The notes under the pieces: generated by a model
Seen by the model: only the letters and a program-made list of their open reading frames with translations
Told to the model about the DNA's origin: nothing
Database searches by the model: none
Part shown: piece by piece, positions 11,892-25,214 of the stretch
Layout of the letters: every line of letters starts with the position of its first letter
Position numbering within the stretch: position 1 is the first letter of the stretch
Translations under genes and position numbers: made by a program
Assembly (NCBI GenBank): GCA_020744425.1
Contig: JAGMUV010000001.1
Coordinates: 3,968,001-4,032,000 of the forward strand
DNA from: Dactylonectria macrodidyma
Lineage: Eukaryota > Ascomycota > Sordariomycetes > Hypocreales > Nectriaceae
Length of the DNA stretch: 64,000 nt
Direction: 5' to 3'

Positions 11892-12320
11892 TAACGTATG
11901 TGATAAGCGAGCGTCGCAGACAAGCGAGCGTCGCACTCTGATTTTCACCTTAAATTATAAAATTTAAAAAATTCTTAAAAATTTAAACTAAGCTTAAAAT
12001 AGTTAAGAATTTTTACCTAGCTTATTTATAAAATATGTTATTTCTAAGAATTTTTCTAGTCTATATATACTCATAGCGCTAGTAGTATAAAATTCGCACT
12101 GTATTTTGAACTATTTTTATTTATAACTAGCTTAATAATTTTTTAAAAAGTCTAAAGAAAATACTAGCTTATTAACTTTTTAATTAAATATTTAAAATTA
12201 ATTTCCTAAAAATCCTAAAGCTATATTGGCTATTTTATAAAATTTAAAGTTTGGAGTTTTAAGTATACAGTATAGGTGCGACGCTCGCTTGTTTGCGACG
12301 CTCGCTTATTATATACGTTA
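11892..12320. mobile_element. MITE M1 (7-mer CGTCGCA)
   Basis: 429 bp with ~45-bp terminal inverted repeats. Each repeat reads TAACGTA-x-AAGCGAG-CGTCGCA-GAC (or AAC)-AAGCGAG-CGTCGCA. The interior contains GCGCTAGTA and AATTCGCACTGT as in M3. No coding capacity. It is inserted in gypsy-E. TA precedes it on the left; the right dinucleotide is AA. Confidence 0.8.
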
Positions 12321-12539
12321 AATACTTTTAATAATCTTAAGTACTAAAGGATCTATTAATCTATAAAGACTATTATTATTACTTAGTATTATATCTTTAC
12401 TTTTATTAAAAACCTAATAAATGCTTACTCTATAAATAGTAATTATCCTTTTTTAATATATTAAAAGGCTTTATACTTTATATAACTTATAAAATTATAT
12501 ACTGATTTTATTATATATTTCTTCTCTGCTTTTATATAT

Positions 12540-13087
12540 TGTAAAGGCTACAGCAGTGAAAGGAGTAGAAGGAGTAGAAGGTTATTAGTAGAACTCGGTA
12601 ATTATAGGTCAAGGAATTGACCAATTAGAAAAGGGATTGAAGATTCAGAAAGAGTAGGAAAAGACGATTAGAAAAGTAGTCAGTTTGAAGTGATTAGTTA
12701 AATAATGCATGTATTAATAATAATAATCCTTCTAGACTGGCTAGAGAAAAGCCCCAGCTTTATAGAGAGATTACTATCTAGTCATATATCCAATCTAATA
12801 AGGGATTTAGACAATTTATTATAGTAAAACTAGGTAAGACGTGTCCTAAGTTTTAAGACTATTAGACGTATGTCTAATACTTAAACTCTAACCTTATTAA
12901 AGGTTCTTATTATAAGTGTCTTTTGTAGTTATAGTATAAGGAAGATAGGCTTTCTAAAGTATATTATATACTATTATAAAGCTAAAAATCAGAAGATTTT
13001 AAATATATTATATATAGTCTTATCTAATAAGAGCTTAAAGGAGATATTTCCTTATTAGTTATATATTTTATATATAAGGACTTTATA
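12540..13087 (-). repeat. Copia 3' LTR (LTR-A copy 2)
   Basis: 548 bp, plus-strand TGTAAAGGCTAC... to ...AGGACTTTATA. Differences from the other LTR are almost all transitions. Confidence 0.88.
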
Positions 13088-13096
13088 GCCCCCTTT
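13088..13096 (-). other. copia polypurine tract
   Basis: Minus-strand AAAGGGGGC directly abuts the 3' LTR start, the expected position of the plus-strand DNA primer. Confidence 0.7.
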
Positions 13097-13238
13097 AAAT
13101 ATATTTCCTTATAATATATTTACTACTTAAGGACTTATGTATGAAAAACTCTCTTTAAGAGAGAAAGAAAAAAAAAATTCTTATATTTTTCCTTTATTAA
13201 GGAATTTAAAAGAAAACCTTATATAAGGTTAAAAACTC

Positions 13239-16200
13239 TCAGTTATTTTTAGCAGCTTTATAGTTATATAGACTTAGAAATGCTCTTAGTCTTTTAAAGT
13301 CTGTAGGGTTTAGACCTTTAGTAAAGAAGTCTACTATATTATCCTTACTTCTTATAAAGTATAGGGTTATTTTTTCTTCTTTTATCTCATCTTTTATAAA
13401 GTGATAAGATATATCAATATGCTTTGATCTTTTATAATAAGAAGAGTTTTCAGCTAGTTATTTAGCTGCCTCATTATCTGTTAAAATAGGAGGTATAGAT
13501 CTATTATAAGAAAGAGATAAATTCTCATTTATATATTTATAGAGACTATTAAGAGATAAACTCTCTTTAGCTGCTTCTTTTAAAGCCATATATTCAGCTT
13601 CATAAGTGCTTAAAGCAACACCTTTCTGCTTAGTTGTATTCCAACTTATAAGGTTATTATATAAGAAGAAACTATATCCACTAATAGACTTTCTATCAGT
13701 TATATCAGAAGCTCAATCAGCATCTAAATAGCCTCTTATTATATTATATAATGAGTTAGGTTGTATATTATAGTTATAGTATAAACCCAAGTTTTTATAG
13801 TTATTTAAATACTTCTAGATCAAGTCTAGAGCTTTAAAGTAAGAGTTATCAGGTTTAGACATAAACCTTAAGACATTATTAATAGTATAAGCTATATCAG
13901 GTCTAGTCTTTATAGAGGGATATAAGAGAGAACCAACTTCTCTTTGATATTATAGTATATCTTTATTAAAAGGAGTTATAGTTGCTTTTTATAGCTTATT
14001 TCTAGCTATAGAAGGAACTTCAGAGGTTCTTATATCTTGTTTATTATATTCTATTATTTTAGAATTTATATATTTTATTTGGTTTATATATAGGCCTTTA
14101 TTCTCTCAGTCTATAGTTATATTCATTCTTAAGAATTCTTTTATCTCTCCTAAAGACTGCATTTTAATATCTTCAGATAAGAGATTTATAACTTCATATA
14201 TATCAGCTTCATTTAGACCAATGAAAATCTGATCGTCCACGTGGCATAATATAGCTATTTTATATAGGTTATTTATAAAAACCCCTTTATTATAAAGCAT
14301 AGGTTTAAAACCTAGCTTCTTTAAATGCATAGAGAGAAAGTTATACTAAAGTCTAGGACTTTGTTTTAAACCATATAGAGCTTTATTTAGTTTCAAAACT
14401 AAGTCTCTTTTATTTTTTTTATATTCTTTATATAACTCTTTAGTTATAGTATTTTCTAAAGACTTTAATATATAGTCTTTAAACCCAGTAGGTAGTATAG
14501 TATATATATCTTCATCTATTTCAGAATGAACAAATGCGTTTTTAACGTCATATTGTATTATTTTATAGTTATTTGCAACTGCTATTATTAATAATAGCTT
14601 TATAGTCTCAGGTCTTATTATAGTTGCAAAAGTCTCTGTATAGTCAAGGCCATGTATTTAGTTATAACCTTGAACTACCTATCTAGACTTATGTTTTATA
14701 ATAGAGTTATTAGAGTTTGTTTTTATCTTATAAACCCAGCGGCCTTTTATAAGGGTTCTATTATTAGGAAGGTCTGTTATAGACCAAACCTTCTAAGCTA
14801 GTAATTCTTTTACTTCTATCTTCATAGAAGGTATCCACTTATCTTTATCTATACCTTCTATAGCCTTATTATAGCTTGAAGGTTCTATATAACTTTCAGT
14901 TATATTATATATAGAAGGGAATTCCTGAAAGTCTTTATAATATTCTATAGGTTTCTTAAGAATATTAACAACTAACTTAGTTATTATATCAAGCTCAGAC
15001 TCTGTTAAAGAGTTATTATTATTTATATTATTCTCTTCTTTTTCTTTATTTATAGTGGAATTATTATTAAAGAAGGTATTTTCATGGATAATAACATCTC
15101 TAGAAATTATTATCTTGCGTTTTTTATAGTCCCAGATTTTATAGCTATTATCTGAATAGCCTATTATAACGCCTTTATAAGCTTTAGTGTCTAGTTTATT
15201 ACTAGGAAGCTTATTTTTATAGTATATAATAGATCCAAAAGTTTTTATAGAATCTATTTCTTCTAAAGTAAGAAGTTTATTATTCTTAAGTTCTAAAGGA
15301 TATAAGAACCCTATAGAAGAATGAGGAGTTCTATTATATATATATTCTATAGCTTCTAAAGCTTCAGACTAAAGAAACTTAGGTATATTAGAAGTGAAAA
15401 TTATCACTCTTATATTATTTAGAATAGTCCTATTTATTCTTTCAGCAGAACTATTAGGTTCTTTAGTATAAAGAGGAGAAAAATTATAGTATATTCCCTT
15501 CTTTTTACAATAAGGGGCTAGGCTATGCCTATATTCCTTAGTATTATTAGAAAAAACTTCTTTTATAGTTATTTTTTCCTTATTATTTTCAACTTCAGCT
15601 TTGAATTCTTTGAATTTCTCTAAAGCTTTACTTTTATTTCTTATAGTATAGGTTTTAAGAAACTTAGTGCCTTTATTAAGGAAAGTTATAATATATCTAT
15701 GTTTATAATATGATATAGGTGTTATAGGACTACATATGTCTATAACTACTTTATCTAGGAAGTTATATTGAGTCTTATTTATAACTCTTTTTATCTTATT
15801 AGTTGCCTTAGCTCTTATACAGTTTTCATACTGAATTATTTGAGTTATTTGGTCTTAAGGTATTTAGAACTGAATATTATCTTTAGAGTATTTTCCTTTA
15901 TATAACCTTAGAAGATATCTTCTTAAAGTCTTAAGGTTTAAATAGGCTAACCTTAGATGCTATTTATATATATCTATAACTATAGTCTTAGCTATAGTTT
16001 TATTTTCTCTAGTTAAAGAGATATTATTTAAAGGAAGAGTAGTATGATATATTTCCTTATTAGTTATTATCTTTAAAGAAAAGATATATAAACCATTTCT
16101 TTTAAGACCTTTAGCTATTAGCTCAGTCTTTTTAAAGAGATATATATTATTATAGTTAATAAATGTAGATATATCCTTTTGAAAGGATGAATGACTTATT

Positions 16201-17468
16201 AAGTTGACTCCTAATTCAGGAATATAGTAACAGTTTCTTAATATATAGGTTTTATTATTATTTAAAAAGTGGAATTTTATATTACCACAGCCTTTAACAA
16301 TTAGTGAAGATGCTTAGTCCTAAGAAACAGTTTTATTTATAGTATAATAGCTTATAAATAAGCTTCTATTACATACAATATGCTTAGTAGTACCTGTATT
16401 ATATATAAAGTCAATTATATCTCTTATAAGTTAAAGAGAGGGATTTACCTTCTTATATCTTCTTAAAATTTTAAGAATTCGAAGTATCTCTCTTATTATT
16501 AGTCCTAAAGATAGGTTATTATAGTTATTTTTATAGTTATTATTAGGGTTATTTACCCAATCAACCTTATCTAAAGCTTAAGCAATAGTAGGAGGGATTT
16601 TAAGATCTATTAGGTCTTCAGACTCAGAATCAGATTCTGAGACTTCTACAACTTTAGAAATAGCCTTCTTATTGGCTAGAGAGACTAGGAGTTGTTCCTG
16701 TTTCTCTTCTCTTTCTTCTCTCTTCTTATTAAGTAAGGTAACCTTTTTAGAAGTAGACTTAGAGATTCTGAAGTTAGTAAAGCCTTTAGGGGCTTTATTA
16801 GGATGTAGAAAGTAACAATCCTTATCTGTATGCCCAGAGAGCTTATAGTAAGAGCATTTTAAGGCTCTCTTATTCTTCTTCTAAGGTTTCTTAGACTTAG
16901 TAAAGCTAATTACCTCTTTAGAAGTCTCTAGTCTTCTAGACTCATCCAATAAGGAAGAGGAAAGAGACTCAAGGTTATATGCCTTAGAATTGCTTCTTAA
17001 GGCTTGGATGATAGAGGTAGTGTAATTACTATACTCTTCTCCAAGGTTATAAAGTAGAAAGGCAATAATAAAAGGCTCTAGAAGAGAGATTTCTCTAGCA
17101 GCCAACTCATCAGTAAGCTCTTTTAACTTATTAAGATATCCTTCCATTAGAAGACTCAAATAGCTTCCTTCTAATAATTCTCTTAGTATAAGAAAGTCAC
17201 TAGTAAAACCAGAAGAGTTATAGAGGTTCTTTAAGGAATCCCAGGCTTATTTAGCAGAGGTTACTTGCTTAACTTATAAGAAAGGTCCATCTTCTAATAG
17301 GAGTCGAATTTCTACTAGTGCATTAGCACTTTTAGCATATTCTTCTTTAACTATTCCTTTAACTAGCTTTTGCTTAGTTAAGTATGCCTCTATTCTAAGA
17401 GACCAAACTATGTAGTTTTTACTACCTTTTAGTTTAAGTATAGAAGAGGATTTTTCCCCAGACCCCAT
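13239..17468 (-). pseudogene. copia gag-pol polyprotein, one frame with stops
   Basis: About 1,409 codons in one frame from ATG at 17468 to TGA at 13239-13241. In order: gag N-terminus (KLKGSKNYIVWSLRIEAYL near 17400); UBN2-type gag (17159-16881); zinc knuckle near 16850 (CSYYKLSGHTDKDC, second Cys read as Tyr); protease box NTGTTKH near 16400 (Asp read as Asn); integrase (VVIDICSPI near 15750); reverse transcriptase with LCHVDDQIF near 14240, where the usual Tyr of YVDD is His; and RNase H ending TLYFIRSKDNIVDFFTKG near 13310. Stops are TAA or TAG at Gln or Trp positions, consistent with C-to-T or G-to-A. Not functional as it stands. Confidence 0.85.
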
Positions 17469-17625
17469 TATGAAGTCAGAAACTCATAGAGTTTTTAAGA
17501 GAAAGAAGTTCTTAAAGTCTAAAAGACTTAGAAGAGCTTTATAGACTTAGAAAAGTCAGAACCTATAGAATAGGTTATTTCCGATAGTCAGAATGACTAA
17601 TCAGAAGATATACCCAGGTGCGAAA

Positions 17626-17640
17626 CCCGGGCTTATAACC
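17626..17640 (-). other. copia primer-binding site, half-initiator-tRNA type
   Basis: Minus-strand GGTTATAAGCCCGGG begins immediately inside the 5' LTR. It is complementary, with one mismatch over the first 14 bases, to the anticodon arm of fungal initiator tRNA-Met (GGGCTCATAACC), as in Drosophila copia and Ty5, which prime from a cleaved tRNA half. Recalled tRNA sequence, not computed. Confidence 0.6.
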
Positions 17641-18188
17641 TGTAAAGGCTATAGCAGTGGAAGGAGTGGAAAGAGTAGAAGGTTATTAGTAGAACTCAGT
17701 AATTATAGGTCAAGGAATTGACCAATTAGAAAAGGGATTAAAGATTCAGAAAGAATAGGAAAAGACGATTAGAAAAGTAGTCAGTTTGAAGTAATTAGTT
17801 AAGTAATGCATGTATTAATAATGATAATCCTTCTAGACTAGCTAGAGAAAAGCCCCAGCTTTATAGAGAGATTACTATCCAGTCATATGTTTAATCTAAT
17901 AGGGGATTTAGATAATTTATTATAATAAAACTGGGTAAGATGTATCCTGAGTTTTAAGACTGTTAGATATATATTTAATACTTAAATTCTAACCTTATTA
18001 AAGGTTCTTATTATAAGTATCTTTTGTAATTATAGTATAAGGAAGATAGGCTTTTTAAGGTATATTATATACTATTATAAAGCTAAAAATCAGGAGATTT
18101 TGAATATATTATATATAGTCTTATTTAATAAGAGCTTAAAGGAGATATTTCTTTATTAGTTATATATTTTATATATAAGGACTTTATA
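17641..18188 (-). repeat. Copia 5' LTR (LTR-A copy 3)
   Basis: 548 bp, the same length as the 3' LTR. Ends at TTTATA followed by TATAT target duplication. Confidence 0.88.
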
Positions 18189-19887
18189 TATATTTAAACT
18201 AATATATATTTAATTAAATTTATTATTTAATATCTTTAAAGAAGAGCTATTTAAGCGTTCTAAGTTTATTACTCTTCTTTATTACTATAAGCCTATTTAA
18301 ACTATTGCTTTTCATTCTATACTCACTTGCCTTATAATTATTAAAGAAATGCTTATATACTTTATACTTATTAAAAGATCTTTATTTAAATATTTTAAAG
18401 ATTTTAATAATAATATTAAAATAGCTATTAAGAAATACTATAAAAATCCTACTCTTAAGGCACCTATCTTATTTTCTAGCACTCTTTCTATTTATTATAA
18501 TACTACTAGCACTCTCTTTATTATTAAGCTACTAACTCCTTATTAATTATACTATGCTTGCTTACTATTTCCTATTATTAAGTCTTCTTTTATTTATAAT
18601 AATAAAAGCAAAGTATCTCTTTATATTAAGGCAGAGGTAATTATAGCCTAAGCTAAGGCTATTATTATAGTTACTCTCCCTTTACTTACTATACTTTTAG
18701 TAAATATAAATAACACTCCTCGCTCTTATTATAGCTATTAAGTAAAGAAGTCTTATAACTAAATATCATTTCTAGTTTTATAGTTCTAATTCTAGTTTAT
18801 AATTCTAGTTTATAATTACTTTAATTTAAGTATTAGTTAGCCTTATTAAGTACTTAGTTTATTTTAAATAATACTAATCACTTAATAAGCTATTAATACG
18901 CTTTTAGTATATCTTTAATTATTTATTATTCTATTTCTTATAATTATATTTCTTCTATTTATAGTATTAATAAATAGCTTTTTATACATTTTCTAAATAT
19001 TAAGATAGTTCCTAAGTATTATATTCTACTAATTAACCTACTTATTTAATTAAGTAAAATGTGTTTTCTTTAGTCTTTTTATTTAAAATAATCTCTTTTA
19101 CTTCTTACTTATTTTCCTCTTCTTTTAAGTCTAAAAGGTCTACTAAATAATTACTATACTTTTAGCAAGCTTCTAGCTATAGTTCTAAAAGCACTATAGA
19201 AAATACATTATATATTTAATAGTATTATTATAATAAGTATATTTAATATACTTACTTTTTACTCTGCTTTATAATAATAACTTTAAAATACTTAAGTATT
19301 AATTTCTTATTTTTAAATTAGAAATTATATATAAATAATCTTATAATTTATTTTTTATAGTATTCTTATTTAATATATTTCTTATTATAAGCTTTTACTT
19401 ATACTTTTATTACTTAAGCCTAACTCTTTTAAGCTTTAGTATATGTTTATTAAATATTCTTTATATATTTAATAATACTTTATACTTATGTTTTTAAGTG
19501 TTCTAAAGTATAGCTTACTATTCTTAAGTAGTAGCTATATAGTATTTATATTAAAGAGACTCTTATTATACTATACTAACTATTATTATATATAAACTTA
19601 GCTTTTACTAACTATACTGCTTATTTTTTTAATACATTTTTTATAAAGATATAAAAGTATTTCTTAAGTAGTTAGTTTATTCTTTTAGTTTGCCTATCTA
19701 TTTATAAATAGTATATAGTAAATAGTTAGTAATAAGTTGCTTATTCTCTTATTAGATTAGCTTAAAATTAACTTATAAATAGCTTATTTTTATTATTAAT
19801 AATGCCTTTTAGTATATTAAATTTACATTTAACTTATTTATATAATACTTATATAAATTATATAATAGTTATTATCTTCTTATATAA

Positions 19888-20434
19888 TGTAAAGGCTATA
19901 GCAGTGGAAGGAGTGAAAGGAGTAGAAGGTTATTAGTAGAACTCGGCGATTGTAGGTTAAGGATTTGACTAATTAGAAAAGGGATTAAAGATTTAGAAAG
20001 AGTAGGAAAAGATGATTAAAAAGGTAGTCAGTTTGATGTAATTAGTTAAGAAATGCATGTATTAATAATGATAATCCTTCTAGACTGGCTAGAGAAAAGC
20101 CCCAGCTTTATAAAGAGATTACTATCTAGTCATATATCTAATCTAATAGGGGATTTGGACAATTTGTTATAGTAAAATCAGGTAAGACATATTCTGAGTT
20201 TTAAGACTGTTAGACGTATATCTAATACTTAAACTCTAACCTTATTAAAGGTTCTTATTATAGATGTCTTTTATAGTTATAATATAAAGAAGATAGGCTT
20301 TTTAAGGTATAATATATACTATTATAAAGCTAAAAATCAGGAGATTTTAAATATATTATTTATAGTCTTATTTAATAAGAACTAAAGGAGATATTTTCTT
20401 ATTAGTTATATATTTTATATATAAGGACTTTATA
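19888..20434 (-). repeat. LTR-A copy 4, solo
   Basis: 547 bp, TGTAAAGGCTATAGCAG... to ...GGACTTTATA, moderately preserved. Flanks TATAA/TATAG differ by one G/A, compatible with a mutated 5-bp target duplication. No internal copia sequence adjoins it. It lies inside gypsy-E. Confidence 0.8.
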
Positions 20435-22257
20435 TATAGAATAAAGATTATATACTTAGTTATATAGTATATTATAATTAAGATAGTATTATATTACTTA
20501 CTATTCGCTTAAGCGCTATTTAGTAACTTTATAATAAAATCTATAAAAATTTCTTAAAAGGGATTTACTAGTATTAGTAATAACTATAGCTTCTTATATA
20601 GCTTGTATTTAAGTATAAAGATATTATAGCATTTCTTATATTTAATAATATAGTTTATAATATTCTTATTAATTTAGTTTTAATAGAATTTTCTACTAAT
20701 TAATTCTAATATCTTAGCTTTTCTTATATACTTAGCTCTTAGGTTATTATAATAGCATTAAAAGATTTCTATTCTTAATGTCTTTTTTATAAGAATAATA
20801 AGTCTGCTCTTATAGAATAAGGTGCTATTTTTATTATAATAATAAGTTTCTATCTTTCTAGCTATTTACTAAACTCTTATTAATTATTATTAATAAAAAT
20901 GATTATTAGCTTATAGTCTTTAGACTAATTCTTCTAACTTTATTAATAGTTATAATAAAAATACTATTTTACTTATTATAAGCTCCTTTATAATTAAATA
21001 TAGGATATATTACTCTAAATTAATAACTCTAGCTTTAGATAAGTCCTTCTAGCTTCTATAAGTAACTAGCTCTTATTAAGCAGTCTTTATATATTTATTA
21101 GTCTTTTAGCTTACTATTCTAGCTCTTATAACTATAATGATTAATACTATATACATTTAATCTTCCTTAGTTTTATTATACTAATTCTAATTATAAGATA
21201 AGAGTACTTACTACTTAACTCAACTTATAGAGCCTCTTAAGCTTATTTATACTACTTAAATATATGCTTTTATAACCTTTATTTACTCTTTAAGGTTATT
21301 AATTATTTAGCGAATATCTAGTAAAAGCTTTTTAATAAAGTTTAGCTTATTAACTAAGGTTAGGAGTATATTATTATATACTATCTCCTCCTTTATATAG
21401 TTAGGTCTATAGAACAGTCTATTAGCTAGATTATACTTTTTTAGTCTATATTTAATATTAAAGTTAAAGGGTGCTAATCTATATACTTACTTAGCTAGCC
21501 TGCTTCTTAGGTCTTTAGCTAGTGCTTTAATTACTCCTTTAAGAGCTATATAATTTATTAAAAGGAGAAATTTCTTAGAAAGTCCTAGTAAGTAGTGACT
21601 CTAGTTCTTAAGGCTTTTAATAATAGCTAAAAGTTCTTATTAGCTAATGCTCTAATATTACTTAGTATTTATTAGTTTCTAAGACTAATATATAACTAGT
21701 TTCTATTATTTTCTATATAATTAGGTTAAAATACTAAAGACTGCCTTTAGAAAGGCATTTATTTTTACTTTAGTTCTTCTTACTAAATCCTAGTATTAGA
21801 GAATGCTTACTAAATAAAAGGCAGATCTTAGTATTTAGAATACTATATCTTAATTTTCTTCTTATATAAAGGGTTTCTTATTCTCTACTATCTTTAATAG
21901 CTCTATTAATAGTGCTATTTAATAGGAGTATTTTAAAATGAACTTATAGAAGTTATAGAATCCTAAAAAGACCTATATGTCTTTAACACTCTCTAGCGCT
22001 AGCTACTTAGCAATTGCTTATACTTTACTTAGCTCTATCTTCAGTCCTTTCTAAGTAATTATATACTTAAGAAATTCGACCTTCTTCTAATAGAAGGTAT
22101 ATTTTAATAGCTTTATATAAAGCTAAAAGGTTTTTAACCTTTAAAAGACCTCTTTTAAGTCTTTAGTATATTATTTTTATATTTATAAATATATTATAAT
22201 ATTATTTAAGTATATTATATAATAAGTATTTAGTAATTTAATAAGTATATAATTAAT

Positions 22258-22509
22258 TAAGGTTATGGTCCTTGGTAGCGCACACTCAGAGAGGGGCCAG
22301 AGGTTAAACAGTAAAAAAAAAAAAACAACCAATAGTGAATAACAGTGTGAGGGCCCAAAACCCAAGCCCAAGGCAACAGCAACTCAGAATGACTAGAGTT
22401 TCTACTGCATCAGGGTGCAAGCCTTGCTGTCCTAATCAACCCTTCGAGATGCGTCAAGCAGCTGGAAAGCTAGATAGAAAAGCTAGATGGAAAAGCTAGA
22501 TAGAAAAGC
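22258..22509 (+). mobile_element. SINE-like insertion, GC-rich, 16-bp target duplication
   Basis: A 252-bp GC-balanced segment sits in AT-rich gypsy-E. The 16-base word TAAGTATATAATTAAT flanks it on both sides (22242-22257, 22510-22525). The 5' end reads TAAGGTTATGGTCCTTGG; the 3' end is a short tandem of GAAAAGCTAGATA-like units. A long direct duplication plus a simple-repeat 3' tail indicates target-primed (LINE-type) integration of a non-autonomous element. Two decayed relatives are at ~26617-26663 and ~35654-35805 (reverse). It splits the gypsy reverse transcriptase just upstream of its catalytic box. Pol III boxes were not convincingly found. Confidence 0.75.
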
Positions 22510-25034
22510 TAAGTATATAATTAATATATACTTAAAAAGTAATTAGTATATTAATTAGCTAAAAGAGTATAACTATATATTTAAAGTAATTATATCTTAT
22601 ATAGAATGCTATCTTTTATTAGTCTTCTTTTTTAATTTAAATATAATAATAAGTATTATAAATATTAATTTTAAAAATCTATTTTACTTTAATAAGTCTA
22701 TTAAGTAATTTACTAATTAATAGTAAAGGATAATAATTCTTAATAGTAATTATATTTAAATTATAATAATTAATATATATTCTAATACTTCTATTCTTTT
22801 TAAGAATAAATAGGACTAGAGTTCTTACTTTATTAATTAAGCTATTTACTTAACTAATCTCTATATTCTTAATAAAGTAAATATAAATAATCTTTACTTA
22901 CTTTTTATTAGTAGAGTATATTATTCTTAAAGAAAGCTCTTTACTTTCTATTAGTTTAATAAAGTATTTTACTCCTTCTAAGAGTAGTAACTTCTTTACT
23001 TTAGCTTTACTAAAGATCTTTCATTCTGATTTAAGTTTAAATAATAGTATACTAATCCTTTTTTTATTCTCTTCTCTAAGGGCAAGTAATAGCCGCTTAT
23101 TTAGTATTAATATACTATATATATATATAATATATGCCTTTTTACTATTTATAATAAGATCTTTTATAAAAGAGTTAGGATCTTATATTAAGATTACTTT
23201 ATAATACTATATATTTATATATATATTAATTATAATACTTTTTTAGCTTATAGTCTCTTTTACTAATAATAAGTTACTTATTCTTTTAAGTTAGTTTTAT
23301 AAGGCTTTTATAAATAAATGTCTTATTTTCTTTACTAACTCTTAGTAATTAAGGAAGAAGAATATTACTTAATATACTTATAGTATAGAATAAGTAGTCT
23401 TATTAAAGCTTACTAACTTTAAAGCTTATTAATCTAGTATAAGTTTAAAGCTTAACTTTTATACTAGCTTCTTATTAATTAAGCTAACTTTTATAACTAT
23501 ATCTATATCTACTTTAACCTTATATTTATTATATACTTAGAAAATGATTGCTTATCTTTAAGTAATTAAACTAATTAGTATAAGATATGGTTTTAATATA
23601 GAGATTATATCTTCAGACCCTATACTTAGTCATTTTCTAATAAGTTAATCTTTTTAACTTTTATACTAAATTGTTATATAATTGCTATTTTTTAATAGTC
23701 TCTTTAGTTCTATTTATTAAAAGCTCTCTTAGTTATTATATACTTATTAGTATAGTAGCCTTTCTTATTATAGTTATAATACTGAATGTAGGAATTGTCT
23801 TTTAGCTTTACTAAGTACTTACTATACTCTTATTAATTACTTAATCCTAAGTAGTTAGAATGGCTACTTCTTCTTCTACTTTTTATTAAATTTCTTTATC
23901 CTTATAGAATATAGGGTTTGCTTTATAGTATATATATTAGGATCTTTAGTATATATCTTTTCTATAGCCCTTCTTATTTATTATTAGAATAGTTTCTCTT
24001 CTTATCTTAGCTTAAGAATATGTCTTTATATTAGCTATAGGGTTACTATAATTATTATGCCTTTAATATAAGTTCTCTAGCTTATAAGATATTAACCTAT
24101 ATCTTTTAAATATCTCTTTTAACCCTATTTTAGAGTTTATAGTAATATTATAATATAAGTATCTTATTTTCTTTTAAGTCCTTTATCTTTAATAAAGAAT
24201 ATAAAAATCTTTATATATTAAAGTATTCTATTAGTAATTAGTTAAAGAGCTATTAGAAAGCTATAAGCTCTTTATATAGTTTAACCTCCTTCTATTTAAA
24301 GTCTATATAAAGCTTCTTTAGAAAGGCTATAAATTAGTCCTATATAAAGTATATAAAGTTCCTTAAGTAATCTCTTTACTAAGTTTATAATAGTAAAAAG
24401 AGTTTAATTATAGACTAAAGGATCTTTTAATATATTCTAATAAATACTTAAAGATTATTTACTATTTTTATTACTTCTATTTAATTATTAATTTAAACTC
24501 TATTAGCCCTTTTAATTAATACTATATAAGAATAATATAGTAATTTATTATATTCTTTAAGGTCTTTTTTATTTAAACCTTTAATAAGTTATTTTAATAG
24601 TTTTTTTTAAAAATATTAGTCTTATTCTTATTATTATATTATAATATAGAAGAATGATTATATTCTATTATTATTATTCTTAGAACTTAGTTATAGACTT
24701 TTTAATAAGTACTTAATTATTAATTATTAAACTATAAGTAATAGTAATTCTTTATAAAAGCTATCTTTATAAGATATATAAAGTAGTCTTACTTTAGTTT
24801 CTTCTTAAATTAAGTAATTAATTGAATTATATTCTGATTAAAATCCTTTATTATTTATAATTAGTAGTTTAAGGTTTTTCCTAGATTTATTTTATATAGA
24901 GTTTTAAATAAATAGTCCTATATTTATTTACAGTTTGCTTATTACTTACTTAGTAATGCCTAGATTTAGTAATATATTCCTTCTTATCTTATATAATGCG
25001 TTAATAATCTACTAGAATATAGAAGTGAATGAAT

Positions 25035-25209
25035 TATAAGGGTTAGTCTATTAAAGTATTATATAAGAGATCTGAAAGTAGGTATAGAGTAGTGTATAAG
25101 TGTTTACTTAGTGAGTGCTTAGCAAGCCTTTACTAAAGAGCTAGTCTAGCCTATATTATGTGGCCTCTTATCTAATAAGACTATAGTTCCATTAGCTCTA
25201 ACTCTTATA
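25035..25209 (-). repeat. Gypsy-E 5' LTR
   Basis: 175 bp, begins TATAAGGGTTAG, ends CTCTTATA, followed by ATATA target duplication. Confidence 0.8.
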
Positions 25210-25214
25210 ATATA

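Larger units (their letters stand above)
12540..18188 (-). mobile_element. Full-length Ty1/copia retrotransposon
   Basis: Two LTRs of 548 bp (12540-13087, 17641-18188) and a perfect TATAT target duplication (12535-12539, 18189-18193). The primer-binding site sits at 17626-17640 and the polypurine tract at 13088-13096. The whole gag-pol region lies in a single minus-strand frame from 17468 to 13239, interrupted by nonsense codons rather than frameshifts. It is clearly less degraded than neighbouring elements, so it is younger or escaped some RIP rounds. It is inserted into gypsy-E. Confidence 0.9.
10947..25209 (-). mobile_element. Gypsy-E: Ty3/gypsy LTR element, RIP-degraded, with nested inserts
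   Basis: Flanked by 175-bp LTRs (10947-11121 and 25035-25209) and by the 5-bp target duplication ATATA (10942-10946, 25210-25214). The minus strand carries the relics in gag-pol order. A zinc knuckle near 23740-23790 has Cys positions read as Tyr (YNYNKKGYYTNKY). The reverse transcriptase palm box appears as YLNNIIIYL near 22190-22215 (catalytic DD read as NN). The following RT/RNase H connection (VFLGFYNFYKF) is at ~21930-21960. A purine-rich tract beside the left LTR (minus-strand AAAGAGGGAGA, ~11125-11140) fits the 3' polypurine tract. Removing nested elements leaves about 6.8 kb, a normal gypsy length. It inserted into MITE M6. The parts not covered by other entries are its degraded internal region. 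Confidence 0.8.

Noticed and set aside
18349..18546. 65-codon plus-strand frame as a small gene
   Set aside because: Lies inside the gypsy-E internal region just outside the copia LTR; AT-rich chance frame with no family features.
22183..22371. 62-codon frame across the SINE boundary
   Set aside because: An accidental fusion of SINE sequence with the gypsy-E RT relic (YLNNIIIYL); not a gene.
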